Assembly: GCA_965230375.1 (NCBI GenBank) | Contig: CBDDKU010000021.1 | Location: 1 to 64,000, forward strand | From: CBDDKU01 sp965230375 | GTDB lineage: Bacteria > Bacteroidota > Bacteroidia > Flavobacteriales_D > Cryomorphaceae | DNA: 64,000 nucleotides | Reading direction: 5' to 3' | Shown: piece after piece, positions 1 to 10,100 of the stretch | Numbering within the stretch: position 1 is the stretch's first letter | Layout: the number at the start of each line of letters is the position of its first letter | Program-made: the position numbers and the translations under genes | Notes under the pieces: model-generated | The model's database searches: none | The model's input: only the letters and a program-made list of their open reading frames with translations | Told to the model about the DNA's origin: nothing

Positions 1-1758
1 GAATGGCCAATTGACATTGCCATTGCGCTTATTTGGGTAGTCTTTGGTTTGAACATGATGATGACCATTATCAAGAGGAGAGAGAGACACCTCTATGTCG
101 CTATTTGGTTCTACATCGCCACATTTGTAACGGTTGCAGTATTGCACATCGTAAACTCTTTTGAGCTTCCTATTTCATTTCTAAAATCTTACAGCTGGTA
201 CGCCGGTGTGCAAGACGCACTGGTGCAGTGGTGGTACGGACACAATGCAGTAGCATTCTTCCTTACAACCCCATATCTAGGCTTGATGTACTACTTCATA
301 CCGAAGGCATCAAACCGACCTGTTTACTCATACCGACTTTCGATCATTCACTTCTGGGCCTTGATCTTTTTGTACATCTGGGCCGGACCACACCACTTAT
401 TATACACTTCATTGCCAGATTGGGCCCAAAGCTTGGGTACGGTCTTCTCACTGATGCTGATAGCACCGAGTTGGGGTGGTATGCTGAATGGACTCCTTAC
501 GCTGCGTGGCGCATGGGATCGCGTTCGAGAAGATCCAGTACTAAAGTTTATGGTTGTAGCCGTGACTTGTTATGGTATGTCTACGCTCGAAGGGCCGATT
601 CTTTCGATCAAGAGTGTCAATGCCATCAGTCACTTCACCGACTGGACTATCGCACACGTTCACATTGGTGGATTGGGTTGGAACGGATTCCTGACATTCG
701 GTATGCTGTACTGGCTGATCCCGAAAATGTTTAAGACTAAGCTTTACTCTGTTCGTCTTGCCAATGCTCACTTCTGGATTGGTACACTGGGTATAATCTT
801 CTATGCACTTCCATTGTACTGGGCAGCATTTACCCAGTGGGCAATGTGGCAAGAGTTTAGCGCCGATGGATTCTTGGTATATCCAAACTTCCTTGAGACA
901 GTAACACAGATTGTTCCTATGTATGTGATGCGTGCTATCGGTGGAACCCTGTTCTTTATCGGAGCTATCATCATGGTGTACAACATCATTAAAACAGTGA
1001 AGATTGGAAACTTTGAGAAAGAAGAAGCGGCAGAAGCTCCAGCGCTTGAGAGAGAGTACAAGGAACACAGTAAAGAGCACTGGCACAGAGGTCTTGAGAG
1101 AAGACCAGTTCAACTCTTGATCTTGTCTTTGGTAGTTATTCTTATCGGTGGAATCGTAGAGATGATACCAACATTCTTGGTGAAATCTAATATTCCAACT
1201 ATTGAAGCAGTGAAACCTTATACACCACTTGAACTTCACGGTAGGGATGTCTACATCCAGGAAGGCTGTAATGCCTGTCACTCGCAGATGGTTAGACCAT
1301 TCAGACACGAGACAGAACGTTATGGTGAGTATTCAAAATCAGGCGAGTTCGTCTATGATCACCCATTCCTTTGGGGATCTAAGCGCACGGGGCCAGACCT
1401 GCACCGTGTAGGAGGTAAGTACCCAGACAGCTGGCACTACAACCACATGATAGAGCCAGACCGTATGTCGCCCGGATCTCTGATGCCTGTATATACTTGG
1501 TTGGCCGAAACGGAGATTGATACTTCAACCACGCAAGCGAAAATCAACGCGATGAGAACGCTTGGCGTACCATACGAAGAAGGGTATGAGAATTTGGCAA
1601 ACGCAGACGTTGTTGCGCAGCAAAAGGTCATCGTTGAGAGCTTAGCCAAGGACAACATCAACAACGCCAACCCGAACTCTGAGCTGGTTGCATTGATTGC
1701 CTACTTGCAAAGACTCGGAACAGATATTAAGTTGAAAGATCAAACCGCCGAAAAATAA
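1..1758 (+). CDS. ccoNO: cbb3-type cytochrome c oxidase, fused CcoN-CcoO (5' partial)
   Basis: This is the fused catalytic and mono-haem subunit of cbb3 cytochrome oxidase. It sits in the inner membrane, takes electrons from c-type cytochromes and reduces O2 with high affinity. The frame is open at base 1, so the true start and part of CcoN lie upstream; the ATG at 49 is internal. Membrane helices and the histidine stretch AHVHIGGLGW (from 652) mark CcoN. A Glu/Lys-rich linker (about 1015-1100) leads to one helix (1108-1170) and a CcoO-type cytochrome c domain with CNACH at 1267-1281. CcoN-CcoO fusion is known in Bacteroidota. The gene ends four bases before ccoQ and heads a ccoNO-Q-P-G-H cluster. 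Confidence 0.95.
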   Translation, partial: EWPIDIAIALIWVVFGLNMMMTIIKRRERHLYVAIWFYIATFVTVAVLHIVNSFELPISFLKSYSWYAGVQDALVQWWYGHNAVAFFLTTPYLGLMYYFIPKASNRPVYSYRLSIIHFWALIFLYIWAGPHHLLYTSLPDWAQSLGTVFSLMLIAPSWGGMLNGLLTLRGAWDRVREDPVLKFMVVAVTCYGMSTLEGPILSIKSVNAISHFTDWTIAHVHIGGLGWNGFLTFGMLYWLIPKMFKTKLYSVRLANAHFWIGTLGIIFYALPLYWAAFTQWAMWQEFSADGFLVYPNFLETVTQIVPMYVMRAIGGTLFFIGAIIMVYNIIKTVKIGNFEKEEAAEAPALEREYKEHSKEHWHRGLERRPVQLLILSLVVILIGGIVEMIPTFLVKSNIPTIEAVKPYTPLELHGRDVYIQEGCNACHSQMVRPFRHETERYGEYSKSGEFVYDHPFLWGSKRTGPDLHRVGGKYPDSWHYNHMIEPDRMSPGSLMPVYTWLAETEIDTSTTQAKINAMRTLGVPYEEGYENLANADVVAQQKVIVESLAKDNINNANPNSELVALIAYLQRLGTDIKLKDQTAEK

Positions 1759-1762
1759 GACC

Positions 1763-1978
1763 ATGCTGAAATTCATAAAACATAATATGGAGACCATCGT
1801 GGGAATTGAGATTTTTCCTCTGATCTCCTTCGTAATCTTTTTCTCATTCTTTATCGGTTTGCTGATTTATGCAGCACGGCTGAGCAAGTCGAGTGTTAAT
1901 GAAATGAGCAGTATGCCACTAAGCGATGGCTTAACCGATGATAACGACCTAAACCTCGATTCCAATGAAATACACTAA
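1763..1978 (+). CDS. ccoQ: CcoQ/FixQ-like small subunit of cbb3 oxidase
   Basis: This 71-residue protein has one membrane helix (about residues 15-38) and an acidic C-terminal tail. Its size, single helix and position between ccoNO and ccoP fit CcoQ, a small accessory subunit that stabilises the cbb3 complex. The sequence itself is too short and too variable for a firm family call, so context carries most of the weight. The start ATG lies four bases after the ccoNO stop, and the 3' end overlaps ccoP by 14 bases, which suggests translational coupling. Confidence 0.8.
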   Translation: MLKFIKHNMETIVGIEIFPLISFVIFFSFFIGLLIYAARLSKSSVNEMSSMPLSDGLTDDNDLNLDSNEIH

Positions 1979-3164
1979 AACACTTGGAACATTGATATTG
2001 GCATTTTCCGCCCCAGCGGTATTTGCCCAAACCACCGCAGAACCTGCAACACAACCTTTTTGGTCTGATAGCCCAAATATGGCCCTGGCGGCTGTGGCAT
2101 TCGTATTGCTCATTGCGATAATGAGTGTGGTAGTCATCTTGCGTAAGCTCACATCAAACGCGGAGTATTTCACAAAGCTTAGAGAATTAAAGAGCAAAGG
2201 AACTGCAAAGGCAATAGGAATTATTGTCGTTTTAGGTGGGGTCAGCAATTCGCTGTACGCTCAATCAGAAGAAGCTGTTAGGCCTCCAGTGGCAGAGTTT
2301 CCGAACTTCTTTTCTGATCCGAATACTGTTCTGCTTCTCTTGTTAAACTTGCTTCTTCTCGGTGCCTTTATCTATGTAATACGCGTGCTGTTGAAAACAG
2401 TGGGGATGCTCATGCCTGAAACAGAAGCAGCTCCAGTGGAGGAAGTAGATGTTGAAACAAAAATTCTTCATGCTCTTACAGACGCTGTTCCGGTTGAACA
2501 AGAGCACGAGATCATGCTCGATCACGAGTACGATGGGATCCGCGAATTGGACAATAACCTTCCACCGTGGTGGGTATGGATGTTTTATACCACGATTATT
2601 TGGAGTTTCGTCTACCTGGTTTACTACCACGTTTTGCCATACGGATTAAGCCAAAGCGAAGAGTATGTAGCTGAAGTGGAGCAAGCCGAAGCCGATAAAG
2701 CCGCATTCTTGGCAATGGCTAAGGATCGGGTGGATGAAAATACGGTAGAAATACTCACAGGTGAATCTGACCTTGCCGCTGGAAAAGCTATATACGTTGC
2801 CAATTGTCAGCAATGTCACGCTGCAGACGGCGGTGGAGGCGTAGGGCCGAATTTCACTGATGAGTATTGGTTGCACGGAGGTGGAATCAAGAATATATTC
2901 TCTACAGTGAAATATGGAGTACCCGCTAAGGGGATGATCGCCTGGGAATCTCAGCTCCGTCCAGTGCAGATGGCGCAAGTAGCCAGCTATATTTTGACCC
3001 TGCAGGGAACAACTCCTGCTGAGCCAAAAGAACCGCAGGGCGAGATTTGGGTGGCGCCTGAAGTGGAAACTGCCCCTGCTGATAGCACTGTCACTGAATC
3101 GGACCTTGGCGAAGAACAATCTGATGACACTGAGATGACAGATCCTGAACCTTCAGAGTCATAA
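1965..3164 (+). CDS. ccoP: cbb3 oxidase cytochrome c subunit CcoP, single-haem form
   Basis: This is the membrane-anchored cytochrome c subunit that passes electrons to CcoO/CcoN. A signal-like N terminus ends near residue 21 (VFAQ). Helices follow at about 38-60, 83-98 and 121-145, and the CcoP-type anchor beginning PPWWVWMFY is at about 200-226. One CQQCH haem site is at residues 281-285 (2805-2819), followed by a normal cytochrome c fold. Proteobacterial CcoP has two CXXCH sites and this protein has one, a form I believe is usual in this phylum. The tail (about 340-399) is Pro/Glu/Thr-rich. The N-terminal part looks internally duplicated (see findings). It overlaps ccoQ by 14 bases. Confidence 0.93.
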   Translation: MKYTKTLGTLILAFSAPAVFAQTTAEPATQPFWSDSPNMALAAVAFVLLIAIMSVVVILRKLTSNAEYFTKLRELKSKGTAKAIGIIVVLGGVSNSLYAQSEEAVRPPVAEFPNFFSDPNTVLLLLLNLLLLGAFIYVIRVLLKTVGMLMPETEAAPVEEVDVETKILHALTDAVPVEQEHEIMLDHEYDGIRELDNNLPPWWVWMFYTTIIWSFVYLVYYHVLPYGLSQSEEYVAEVEQAEADKAAFLAMAKDRVDENTVEILTGESDLAAGKAIYVANCQQCHAADGGGGVGPNFTDEYWLHGGGIKNIFSTVKYGVPAKGMIAWESQLRPVQMAQVASYILTLQGTTPAEPKEPQGEIWVAPEVETAPADSTVTESDLGEEQSDDTEMTDPEPSES

Positions 3165-3182
3165 CCTAAAAATTCCATATCA

Positions 3183-4577
3183 ATGGAGAGTGAAGAAAGC
3201 TTTAGGGATGCCATAGCCACCGTCGATGAAGATGGAAAGCGTAAATGGGTCTATCCGAAAAAGCCGAAGGGGAGATATACGAGAGCACGTACATGGGTTA
3301 GTATTTTCTTGCTCATCATATTATTCACCGCTCCTTTTATTCGAATTGGTGGTGAGCCGCTAGCCTTGTTCAATATCATCGAGCGGAAGTTCATCATTTT
3401 CGGTCGGGTGTTTTGGCCGCAAGACTTTCACTTGTTCGGACTAGCGATGGTGACGCTCGTTATTTTCATCGCTCTGTTTACAGTCGTTTATGGCCGTCTT
3501 TTTTGTGGATGGGTTTGTCCGCAAACCATATTCATGGAAGGCGTTTTTAGAAAGATTGAGTACTGGATAGAAGGTGACTGGAAGCAGCAAATGAAGCTGA
3601 ATAAAGCACCTTGGAATCGGGAGAAAGTGATTAAGAAGGTAGGTAAGAACATTATCTTCTTTCTGATCTCTTTTATTATCGCCAATACATTCCTGGCCTA
3701 CATTATTGGAAGCGAAGAGTTGTTCTCAATTATCACCGACCCACCGAGTGAGCACTTGGGTGGTCTGGCGGCCATTCTAATTTTTTCCGGGGTTTTCTAC
3801 GGTGTATTTGCTCGGTTTCGGGAGCAGGTGTGTACCACTGTTTGTCCTTATGGCCGACTTCAAGGCGTGCTGCTCGACCGCCAGTCAGTTGTGGTAGCAT
3901 ACGACCACGGGCGAGGTGAATCTCGCGGGAAGATCAGAAAGAACGAAGACCGCGCCGAAGCTGGCAAAGGAGATTGTATAGACTGCGGACACTGCGTGCA
4001 TGTCTGTCCCACAGGGATCGATATTCGCAATGGAACCCAGCTCGAGTGTATCAACTGCACAGCATGCATGGATGCTTGCGATGAAATGATGGACGCTGTT
4101 AATCTCAAACGCGGATTGATCAGATATACCAGTGAAGAGCAAATACAAACAGGTGGGCCATTTGTCTTTTCAGCGAGAGCCAAAGCCTTTACCGTGGTTT
4201 TGGTCTTGTTGATTGGAATAATGGTGACTTTATTAGTTAACCGGTCCCAAGTCGAAGCCACCATACTTCGAACGCCGGGCATGCTGTATCAGACGGAAGA
4301 TAACGGCAACATCAGCAATCTCTACAATTACAAATTTGTCAATAAATCGAATGATGACATTGACCTGCATATTCTACCAGTTGATACAGCGGTTGAGATC
4401 CGGATCATCGGAAAAGTACCAAAGCTCGACAAACAAGAAGTAGTTGAAGGAGCATTCTTTATTTCACTGCCGCCTTCGTACTTTGACGTAGGAAAAGCCA
4501 AAACAGAACTTCTCTTATTGGATGGAGAAGGAAAAGAAATTGATAAAGTGAAGGTCAGCGTAATGGGGCCTTTGTAA
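3183..4577 (+). CDS. ccoG: cbb3 oxidase accessory ferredoxin-like protein CcoG (RdxA/FixG)
   Basis: CcoG is a polyferredoxin of the inner membrane needed for cbb3 assembly; in other bacteria it has been linked to Cu(II) reduction during copper delivery. The 464-residue protein has helices at about 39-55 and 86-106, a FCGWVCPQ cysteine pair (C108, C112), a further CTTVCPYG site, and two ferredoxin-type cysteine clusters from about residue 264 (CIDCGHCVHVCP, then CINCTACMDAC). A C-terminal helix near 325-345 leads to an Ig-like domain typical of the family. Length and order match CcoG. It starts 18 bases after ccoP and precedes ccoH by 11 bases. Confidence 0.95.
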   Translation: MESEESFRDAIATVDEDGKRKWVYPKKPKGRYTRARTWVSIFLLIILFTAPFIRIGGEPLALFNIIERKFIIFGRVFWPQDFHLFGLAMVTLVIFIALFTVVYGRLFCGWVCPQTIFMEGVFRKIEYWIEGDWKQQMKLNKAPWNREKVIKKVGKNIIFFLISFIIANTFLAYIIGSEELFSIITDPPSEHLGGLAAILIFSGVFYGVFARFREQVCTTVCPYGRLQGVLLDRQSVVVAYDHGRGESRGKIRKNEDRAEAGKGDCIDCGHCVHVCPTGIDIRNGTQLECINCTACMDACDEMMDAVNLKRGLIRYTSEEQIQTGGPFVFSARAKAFTVVLVLLIGIMVTLLVNRSQVEATILRTPGMLYQTEDNGNISNLYNYKFVNKSNDDIDLHILPVDTAVEIRIIGKVPKLDKQEVVEGAFFISLPPSYFDVGKAKTELLLLDGEGKEIDKVKVSVMGPL

Positions 4578-4588
4578 AAAGATCAGAC

Positions 4589-5026
4589 ATGAAGTTGCAT
4601 TGGGGACATAAGATTGGGATCGTTTACACCCTGTTTGCGGGGTTTATGATTTTCATGTTGTTGAAGAGTCGAACGACGAATCACGAGTTGGTGACCGATC
4701 AATACTATCAAAATGAGCTCGTAGTTCAGGACAAGATCAACGCCAGTGGCAATTTGGCTGAAGCGGCCTTCAAAGTCGAGATCACACGAGGATCAACCTC
4801 CGATATTCAAATTCAGTTCACGGGAAGTCTTGGAGCTCAGCCCGAAGGAAAAGTGAATTTGTACAAACCAGATAATGCAGAGTTTGATCAAGAATTGGCG
4901 CTTCGTTTGTCGGATGCTAACGCAATGACTCTCTCACCAAAAGGTGGCATGGGACGCTATAAAGTGCAGTTAATGTTTACCGTTGACGGAACACCGTTTT
5001 ACACCGAAAGAGAAATCTTGCTTTGA
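4589..5026 (+). CDS. ccoH: cbb3 oxidase assembly protein CcoH/FixH family
   Basis: This 145-residue protein has one N-terminal helix (about 8-26) and a small periplasmic beta domain. That is the FixH/CcoH layout, in which the protein assists assembly of the CcoN complex. Position directly after ccoG supports the call. The segment TNHELVTDQYYQNEL shortly after the helix resembles the conserved FixH start region. Its stop codon overlaps the TTG start of the next gene, so the two are probably coupled in translation. Confidence 0.88.
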   Translation: MKLHWGHKIGIVYTLFAGFMIFMLLKSRTTNHELVTDQYYQNELVVQDKINASGNLAEAAFKVEITRGSTSDIQIQFTGSLGAQPEGKVNLYKPDNAEFDQELALRLSDANAMTLSPKGGMGRYKVQLMFTVDGTPFYTEREILL

Positions 5027-5724
5027 TATGGACTGCTGCCATATTGTTGGGTCTTGCTGGTAGTGTCCACTGCCTGGGTATGTGTGGGCCAATCGTGTTG
5101 GCGGTACCTGTGGGCGGTGGATCTGCTTTTGCGAAAGCATTAAAGTTTCTAGTCTATCACATCGGCCGGATTTCGGGGTATGCTGTCCTTGGTTTTTTAT
5201 TTGGAACATTAGGGTATGGCTTAAATCTCACTGGGCTCCAGCAGGGACTTTCCATAGGTGTTGGAGTTCTTATGCTCCTTATGATTTGGGCTCCTGGACT
5301 CGGTCTTCGTGGAAAGTCAGTGAAAGGGTTTTCTGGTTTTCACTCGTGGATAAATGGGCAGATGGCCAAAAGGCTCAAACAAAATCGGTCGGCGGCACTG
5401 TTGGGACTTGGTTTTTTCAATGGTTTCCTGCCTTGTGGTCTGGTCTATATCGCCATCACGGGTGCAGTGGCCAGTTTCGATCCTGTAAATGGTGTGCTTT
5501 TTATGGTACTCTTTGGCATAGGTACGATGCCCGCTCTCTTGGCCCTTGGACTCAGCGGTAGCTTTCTAACACCTCTGGTCAAGCAGAAGCTTTCAAAGCT
5601 GGCTCCAGCCATTGTAACCGTCTTTGCCATTTGGTTTATCGTGCGTGGGCTCGGACTCGATATTCCTTACCTAAGTCCGGAATTGGGCCCAAAAGTATCT
5701 CAAACAGAAGTGTGTGAACCGTGA
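5023..5724 (+). CDS. SafE/UreH-like transmembrane protein of the cbb3 cluster
   Basis: This is a 233-residue protein with about six membrane helices of the TauE/SafE or UreH-like (DsbD transmembrane-like) superfamily. Two short cysteine motifs, GSVHCLGMCGP near the N terminus and FLPCGLVY in the middle, are typical of members that sit beside cbb3 genes and are suspected of moving copper or reductant. The exact substrate is unknown. No in-frame ATG fits; the TTG at 5023 overlaps the ccoH stop as TTGA and is the best start. The 3' end overlaps hemN by four bases (GTGA). Confidence 0.82.
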   Translation: MIWTAAILLGLAGSVHCLGMCGPIVLAVPVGGGSAFAKALKFLVYHIGRISGYAVLGFLFGTLGYGLNLTGLQQGLSIGVGVLMLLMIWAPGLGLRGKSVKGFSGFHSWINGQMAKRLKQNRSAALLGLGFFNGFLPCGLVYIAITGAVASFDPVNGVLFMVLFGIGTMPALLALGLSGSFLTPLVKQKLSKLAPAIVTVFAIWFIVRGLGLDIPYLSPELGPKVSQTEVCEP

Positions 5725-7076
5725 AAGATTTAATTGAGAAATACAACGTACCTGTTCCCAGGTACACGAGTTACCCCACCGTTCCCAACTGGGACGCTGA
5801 TGGGTTTACCAAGGAAGGCTATATCAAACGCCTTGAAAATGGATTTTCAGATGCCAACGCTGAAGGGCTTTCGCTCTATATTCACTTGCCTTACTGCGAG
5901 AGCCTGTGCACTTATTGTGGGTGCAATACGCGTATTACAGTCAACCACAAGGTAGAAGGGCCCTATGTGGAAGCAGTTCTGGAAGAATGGAAACTCATTC
6001 GCGAGCACTTTTCCGAAAAACCAAAAATCAAAGAGATCCATCTCGGTGGTGGGACACCTACCTTCTTTTCTCCAGAGAATCTAAAGACCTTGGTGGAAGG
6101 AATACTTAGGCACTCGGAGATCGCCAGTGACGCGTCTTTCAGCTTCGAAGCCCACCCGGGCAATACTACTGAAGCCCATTTGCGAGTACTCAGAGAGCTC
6201 GGCTTCGATCGGCTGAGCTTGGGGATACAAGATTTTGACCCGAAGGTCCAAAAGGCGATTAATCGCCGACAAACAGTAGAAGATGTGCAGCGCGTGGTCA
6301 CCCAAGCCCGTGATTTGGGCTACCGTTCCATCAACTTCGATCTGGTCTATGGACTTCCCTTTCAGACCATGGAAGGTGTAATGGACGCGGTAAGTAAGGT
6401 GATAGAGCTACGGCCCGATCGCATCGCTTTCTATAGCTACGCCCACGTGCCGTGGATGCGTCCGGGTCAACGGGCTTATGATGAAAATGATTTGCCATCG
6501 CCAGAACTCAAGCTGAATCTTTTCCGAAATGGCCGCGAAGCCCTCTTAAGCGCAGGCTACGAAGCCATTGGGTTCGATCATTTTGCCTTGCCCACAGATA
6601 GCCTTTCTCTAACCTACAAGAGTGGCAGGATGCACCGAAACTTTATGGGTTTCACCGATCTCCGAACGCCTTATCAAATAGGGCTGGGTGTTTCTTCCAT
6701 CAGCGATATTGGAAATGCTTTCGCGCAAAACGCCAAGACTGTAGAAGGATACATCGAGAAAGTCCAAAAGGGTGATTTGCCCATAGTGAAAGGTCATTTA
6801 CTAACTGATCTAGAGCTCATTATTCGAAATCATATCCTAAACTTAACATGTCAAGGTGCCACTTCTTGGGCCGATGCTACCCCTGTTGAACAGGAATACA
6901 TTGAGAGCCGTATCGACTTTCTCATTCCTTTGTTGAATGACGGAATGCTTGAGTTGGAAAATCAAAGCATCCGATTGACAAAAGTTGGAGAGACTTTTGT
7001 TCGTCATGTATGTGCAGCCCTTGACAAAGATTTTGTGGTCGATCAGGAGAAAAAGCGGTATTCACAGGGCGTGTAA
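5721..7076 (+). CDS. hemN: oxygen-independent coproporphyrinogen III dehydrogenase
   Basis: HemN is a radical SAM enzyme that decarboxylates coproporphyrinogen III to protoporphyrinogen IX without O2, in the cytoplasm. The 4Fe-4S/SAM motif is visible as C59, C63, C66 plus C68 in HLPYCESLCTYCGC. HLGGGTPTF follows near 110, and the C-terminal HemN domain ends at 451, a normal length. The start is GTG at 5721, sharing GTGA with the previous stop. Its place at the end of the cbb3 cluster makes sense: haem supply under the low oxygen at which this oxidase works. Confidence 0.96.
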   Translation: MKDLIEKYNVPVPRYTSYPTVPNWDADGFTKEGYIKRLENGFSDANAEGLSLYIHLPYCESLCTYCGCNTRITVNHKVEGPYVEAVLEEWKLIREHFSEKPKIKEIHLGGGTPTFFSPENLKTLVEGILRHSEIASDASFSFEAHPGNTTEAHLRVLRELGFDRLSLGIQDFDPKVQKAINRRQTVEDVQRVVTQARDLGYRSINFDLVYGLPFQTMEGVMDAVSKVIELRPDRIAFYSYAHVPWMRPGQRAYDENDLPSPELKLNLFRNGREALLSAGYEAIGFDHFALPTDSLSLTYKSGRMHRNFMGFTDLRTPYQIGLGVSSISDIGNAFAQNAKTVEGYIEKVQKGDLPIVKGHLLTDLELIIRNHILNLTCQGATSWADATPVEQEYIESRIDFLIPLLNDGMLELENQSIRLTKVGETFVRHVCAALDKDFVVDQEKKRYSQGV

Positions 7077-7164
7077 AGCGAGTAGACTTTTTGGTTCATC
7101 TAACGTCATCTATTTCATAGGCTTAATTGCCTATATTTAAGGACCATTCATAACCAATTAGATC

Positions 7165-10100
7165 ATGCGAACCCATCGATTTCTGCTTCTTTTTGCAGTT
7201 GCATCTCTTTTTTCTTTCAGCGCACAAGCCCACGATCAAATCAATTTTATACCGAACCAAGGACAGTGGGAAGGTGAATTTCAATTCAAAGCTGAGTTTA
7301 ACAGGTTAGCCGTTTTTGGTGAATCCACGGGATTCATGTACAGCTATTCTGAAGCCTTGGAACACGAATATGATGAGCACGGTCATCACATTCCAGACTA
7401 TATCAGCAGACATGCTTTTAGACTCAATTTTATCAATGCCAACCCGATTCAGTTTGAAGGTAATATTCAAAAGAGTGGTTATTTCAATTACCTCTTAGGA
7501 AATGATCCATCAAGATGGAAAGGACATGTACCCATATATTCGGATATGGTGGCAGAAGATCTTTATGCAGGCATAGACCTTAGAGCCTACGAAGAAGCAC
7601 ATTCATTTAAATATGACTACCATATTGCTCCAGGGGCAGATCCTGACCAAATCCTTTTTGAATATTCTGGCCTAAACAATCTGACTTTAAAAAAAGGCAA
7701 ACTTGTTTTAGAGACGAGTGTCGGTGAATTGGTAGAATATATCCCTATTTCTTATCAAACTATTAACGGAGAAAGAGTAGAAATACGTTGTCGATATAAA
7801 ATTGATGGAAACCAAATTGGGTTTGAGTTTCCCGATGGCTATGATGATTCAATTGAACTAGTAATTGATCCGGTGCTCGTTGCGGCAACTCTTTCTGGAA
7901 CTGGAGGTGGTGGAAGTAATTTTGGGCATGGTGCCACTTTCGATATGGCTGGAAATATTTATACCCACGCCATTTCGTTTAATTCAGCTTACCCTACCAA
8001 TGAAGGTGCATTCCAAGAAGTATATGGAGGAGGTGGAACAGACGCAGCGATTAGTAAATTGACACCAGATGGTACTGACTTAATCTTCGCAACATTTATT
8101 GGAGGAAGTGATGGCGAGTACCCCCATTCAACCATAGTAAATGCAAATCAGGAGATTTTTGTTTATGGTAAAACGACATCATCCGATTTCCCTACTACGT
8201 TGAGTGCTTATCAGACGGAGCACGGAGGTGGAAACGATATTTTTATTACCGGGCTAAGTATTGATGGTTCGGAAGCTGTTGGGTCTACGTATGTCGGAGG
8301 TTCTCAGGCTGATGGAGCGAACAATCTTGGGTTCGGATACGATAGCAGTAGAGGTGAGATTTACCTCAATCCTTACGGTGAAGTTTATGTGGCAAGCTGT
8401 TCAAGTTCAGACGATTTCCCTATCACCCCAGGGGCATCTCAGGAAACAAAAATGACTGGTCAGGATGGAGTCGTTTTTAAAATGAATTCAGACTTGAGTG
8501 AGATGATTTGGTCGACGTTTATTGGTTCTAATGTGGATGATATGGCCTATGGCCTAAGGGTGAAAGACAATCAGTCTGTCGTCGTTGCTGGAGCCATTGG
8601 CGGAAATAGTTTAGGTGGAAACGGCGATGGTTTCATTACAACCCCTGGTGTTTATCAGGATACTTTTAATGGTGGTCAGAATGATGGGTTTGTACAGATA
8701 TTATCTGAAGATGGTTCTACGATTGAGATAAGCACTTTTGTAGGTCTGGATAATACTGATAAGGCCATGTTTGTAGATATTGATAGCAATCAAGATATCT
8801 GGCTTTACATGGATAGCGGAAGTGACTGGGTAGCTTCAGACGGGGTATATGGAGACGGCCAAGGAAACTTGGTAGTCCAAAAGCTATCGAGTGATCTCAC
8901 CTCTCTTTTAATTACATCGAGATTGCTACCTGACGGAAATGGAAATGGCACAGGAACTCCGGTAGCGTTTATGGTCGATCTTTGCAATGGTGTATATACC
9001 AGTGCGTACAGCGTAAATGGCTCATATACAGCGAGTGAAGATGCCCTGTTCGAATCAGGTGGGTTTTACCTAGCAGCTTTCGAACCGGATATGACTGGCC
9101 TCGAGTATGGGACTTATTATACTGAAAATCATGTGGATGGTGGGACATCAAGATTTGATCCACAAGGGATTGTCTACCAAGGTGTATGCTCTGGGGGTGG
9201 CTTTAACACCACGGATGGTGCTTGGTCGGAAGGTCAGTCTACCGGATGGGATATTGGCGTATTCAAGATCGACTTTGAAATAGAAACCGTTAACGCTGTG
9301 GCAGGTGCAGCTGGCCAGCTATCAGGATGCGCTCCCCATACTGTTTCATTCGATAATTTTAGTTCAGGAGAAGCTGAATACACTTGGTACTTTGGTGATG
9401 GAGAAACTACCGACCAGTTTGAACCTGAACACCTTTATCCTGACCCGGGAGACTATGTAGTGACGCTCGTTGCTTATGATCCCTTGAGCTGTAATGTGAG
9501 AGATACCGCATTGATACCAATAACGGTACTTCCTGAAGTTGATTTCATCGCAGACTTTACAGCGGATATTGATTGCGAGACGGGTGTTTTGACGATTTCG
9601 GATAATTCTGAAGGACCTGCAGATATTGAGTATGAATGGGCTATGGGAGATGGTACAATACTTACCGACGAGAGCCCAACGTATACTTATGAGAATCCAG
9701 GTGAGTATGATATTACCTTGACCTTGAGAAGTGATGCCTGTAACCAAGAGATGGAAGCAACACAATCGGTCATTTATTTACCCGATGTCGATGCTGAATT
9801 TGGAGTTGGAATAGTAGATATCTGTGATAGTTTTACTATTCAAGTGGGAAATCAGACCCTTGATGGACTAGAGTATAGTTGGCACATGGGAGACGGAACT
9901 ATTGTCGATTCAAGCGAGCCAATATTTGAGTACGTGTACGATTCCGCTGGGGAGTATGAAATTATGCTCGTATCTACTAACCCTCAAAGCTGCAATTTGG
10001 CCGATACGGCATACCAGTCGATTGTTTTGGATCCTCCACTAATTTTAAATCCTGAAATATCCATCACTCAATCAGGTTTTTGTAAAGATTTGGAGTACGA

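Noticed and set aside
49..51. ATG at 49 as start of ccoNO
   Set aside because: The frame is open back to base 1 and the upstream residues fit a CcoN helix, so the gene continues beyond the window.
541..1308. A 255-codon open frame antisense to ccoNO
   Set aside because: It lies entirely within a well-conserved oxidase gene, and its protein is Cys/His-rich and has no domain. It is a reverse-strand shadow.
7117..7134. Hairpin ATAGGC/GCCTAT before the PKD gene as a terminator of hemN
   Set aside because: It has only six pairs and no T run. It may be part of the PKD gene promoter region, but the evidence is too weak to call.
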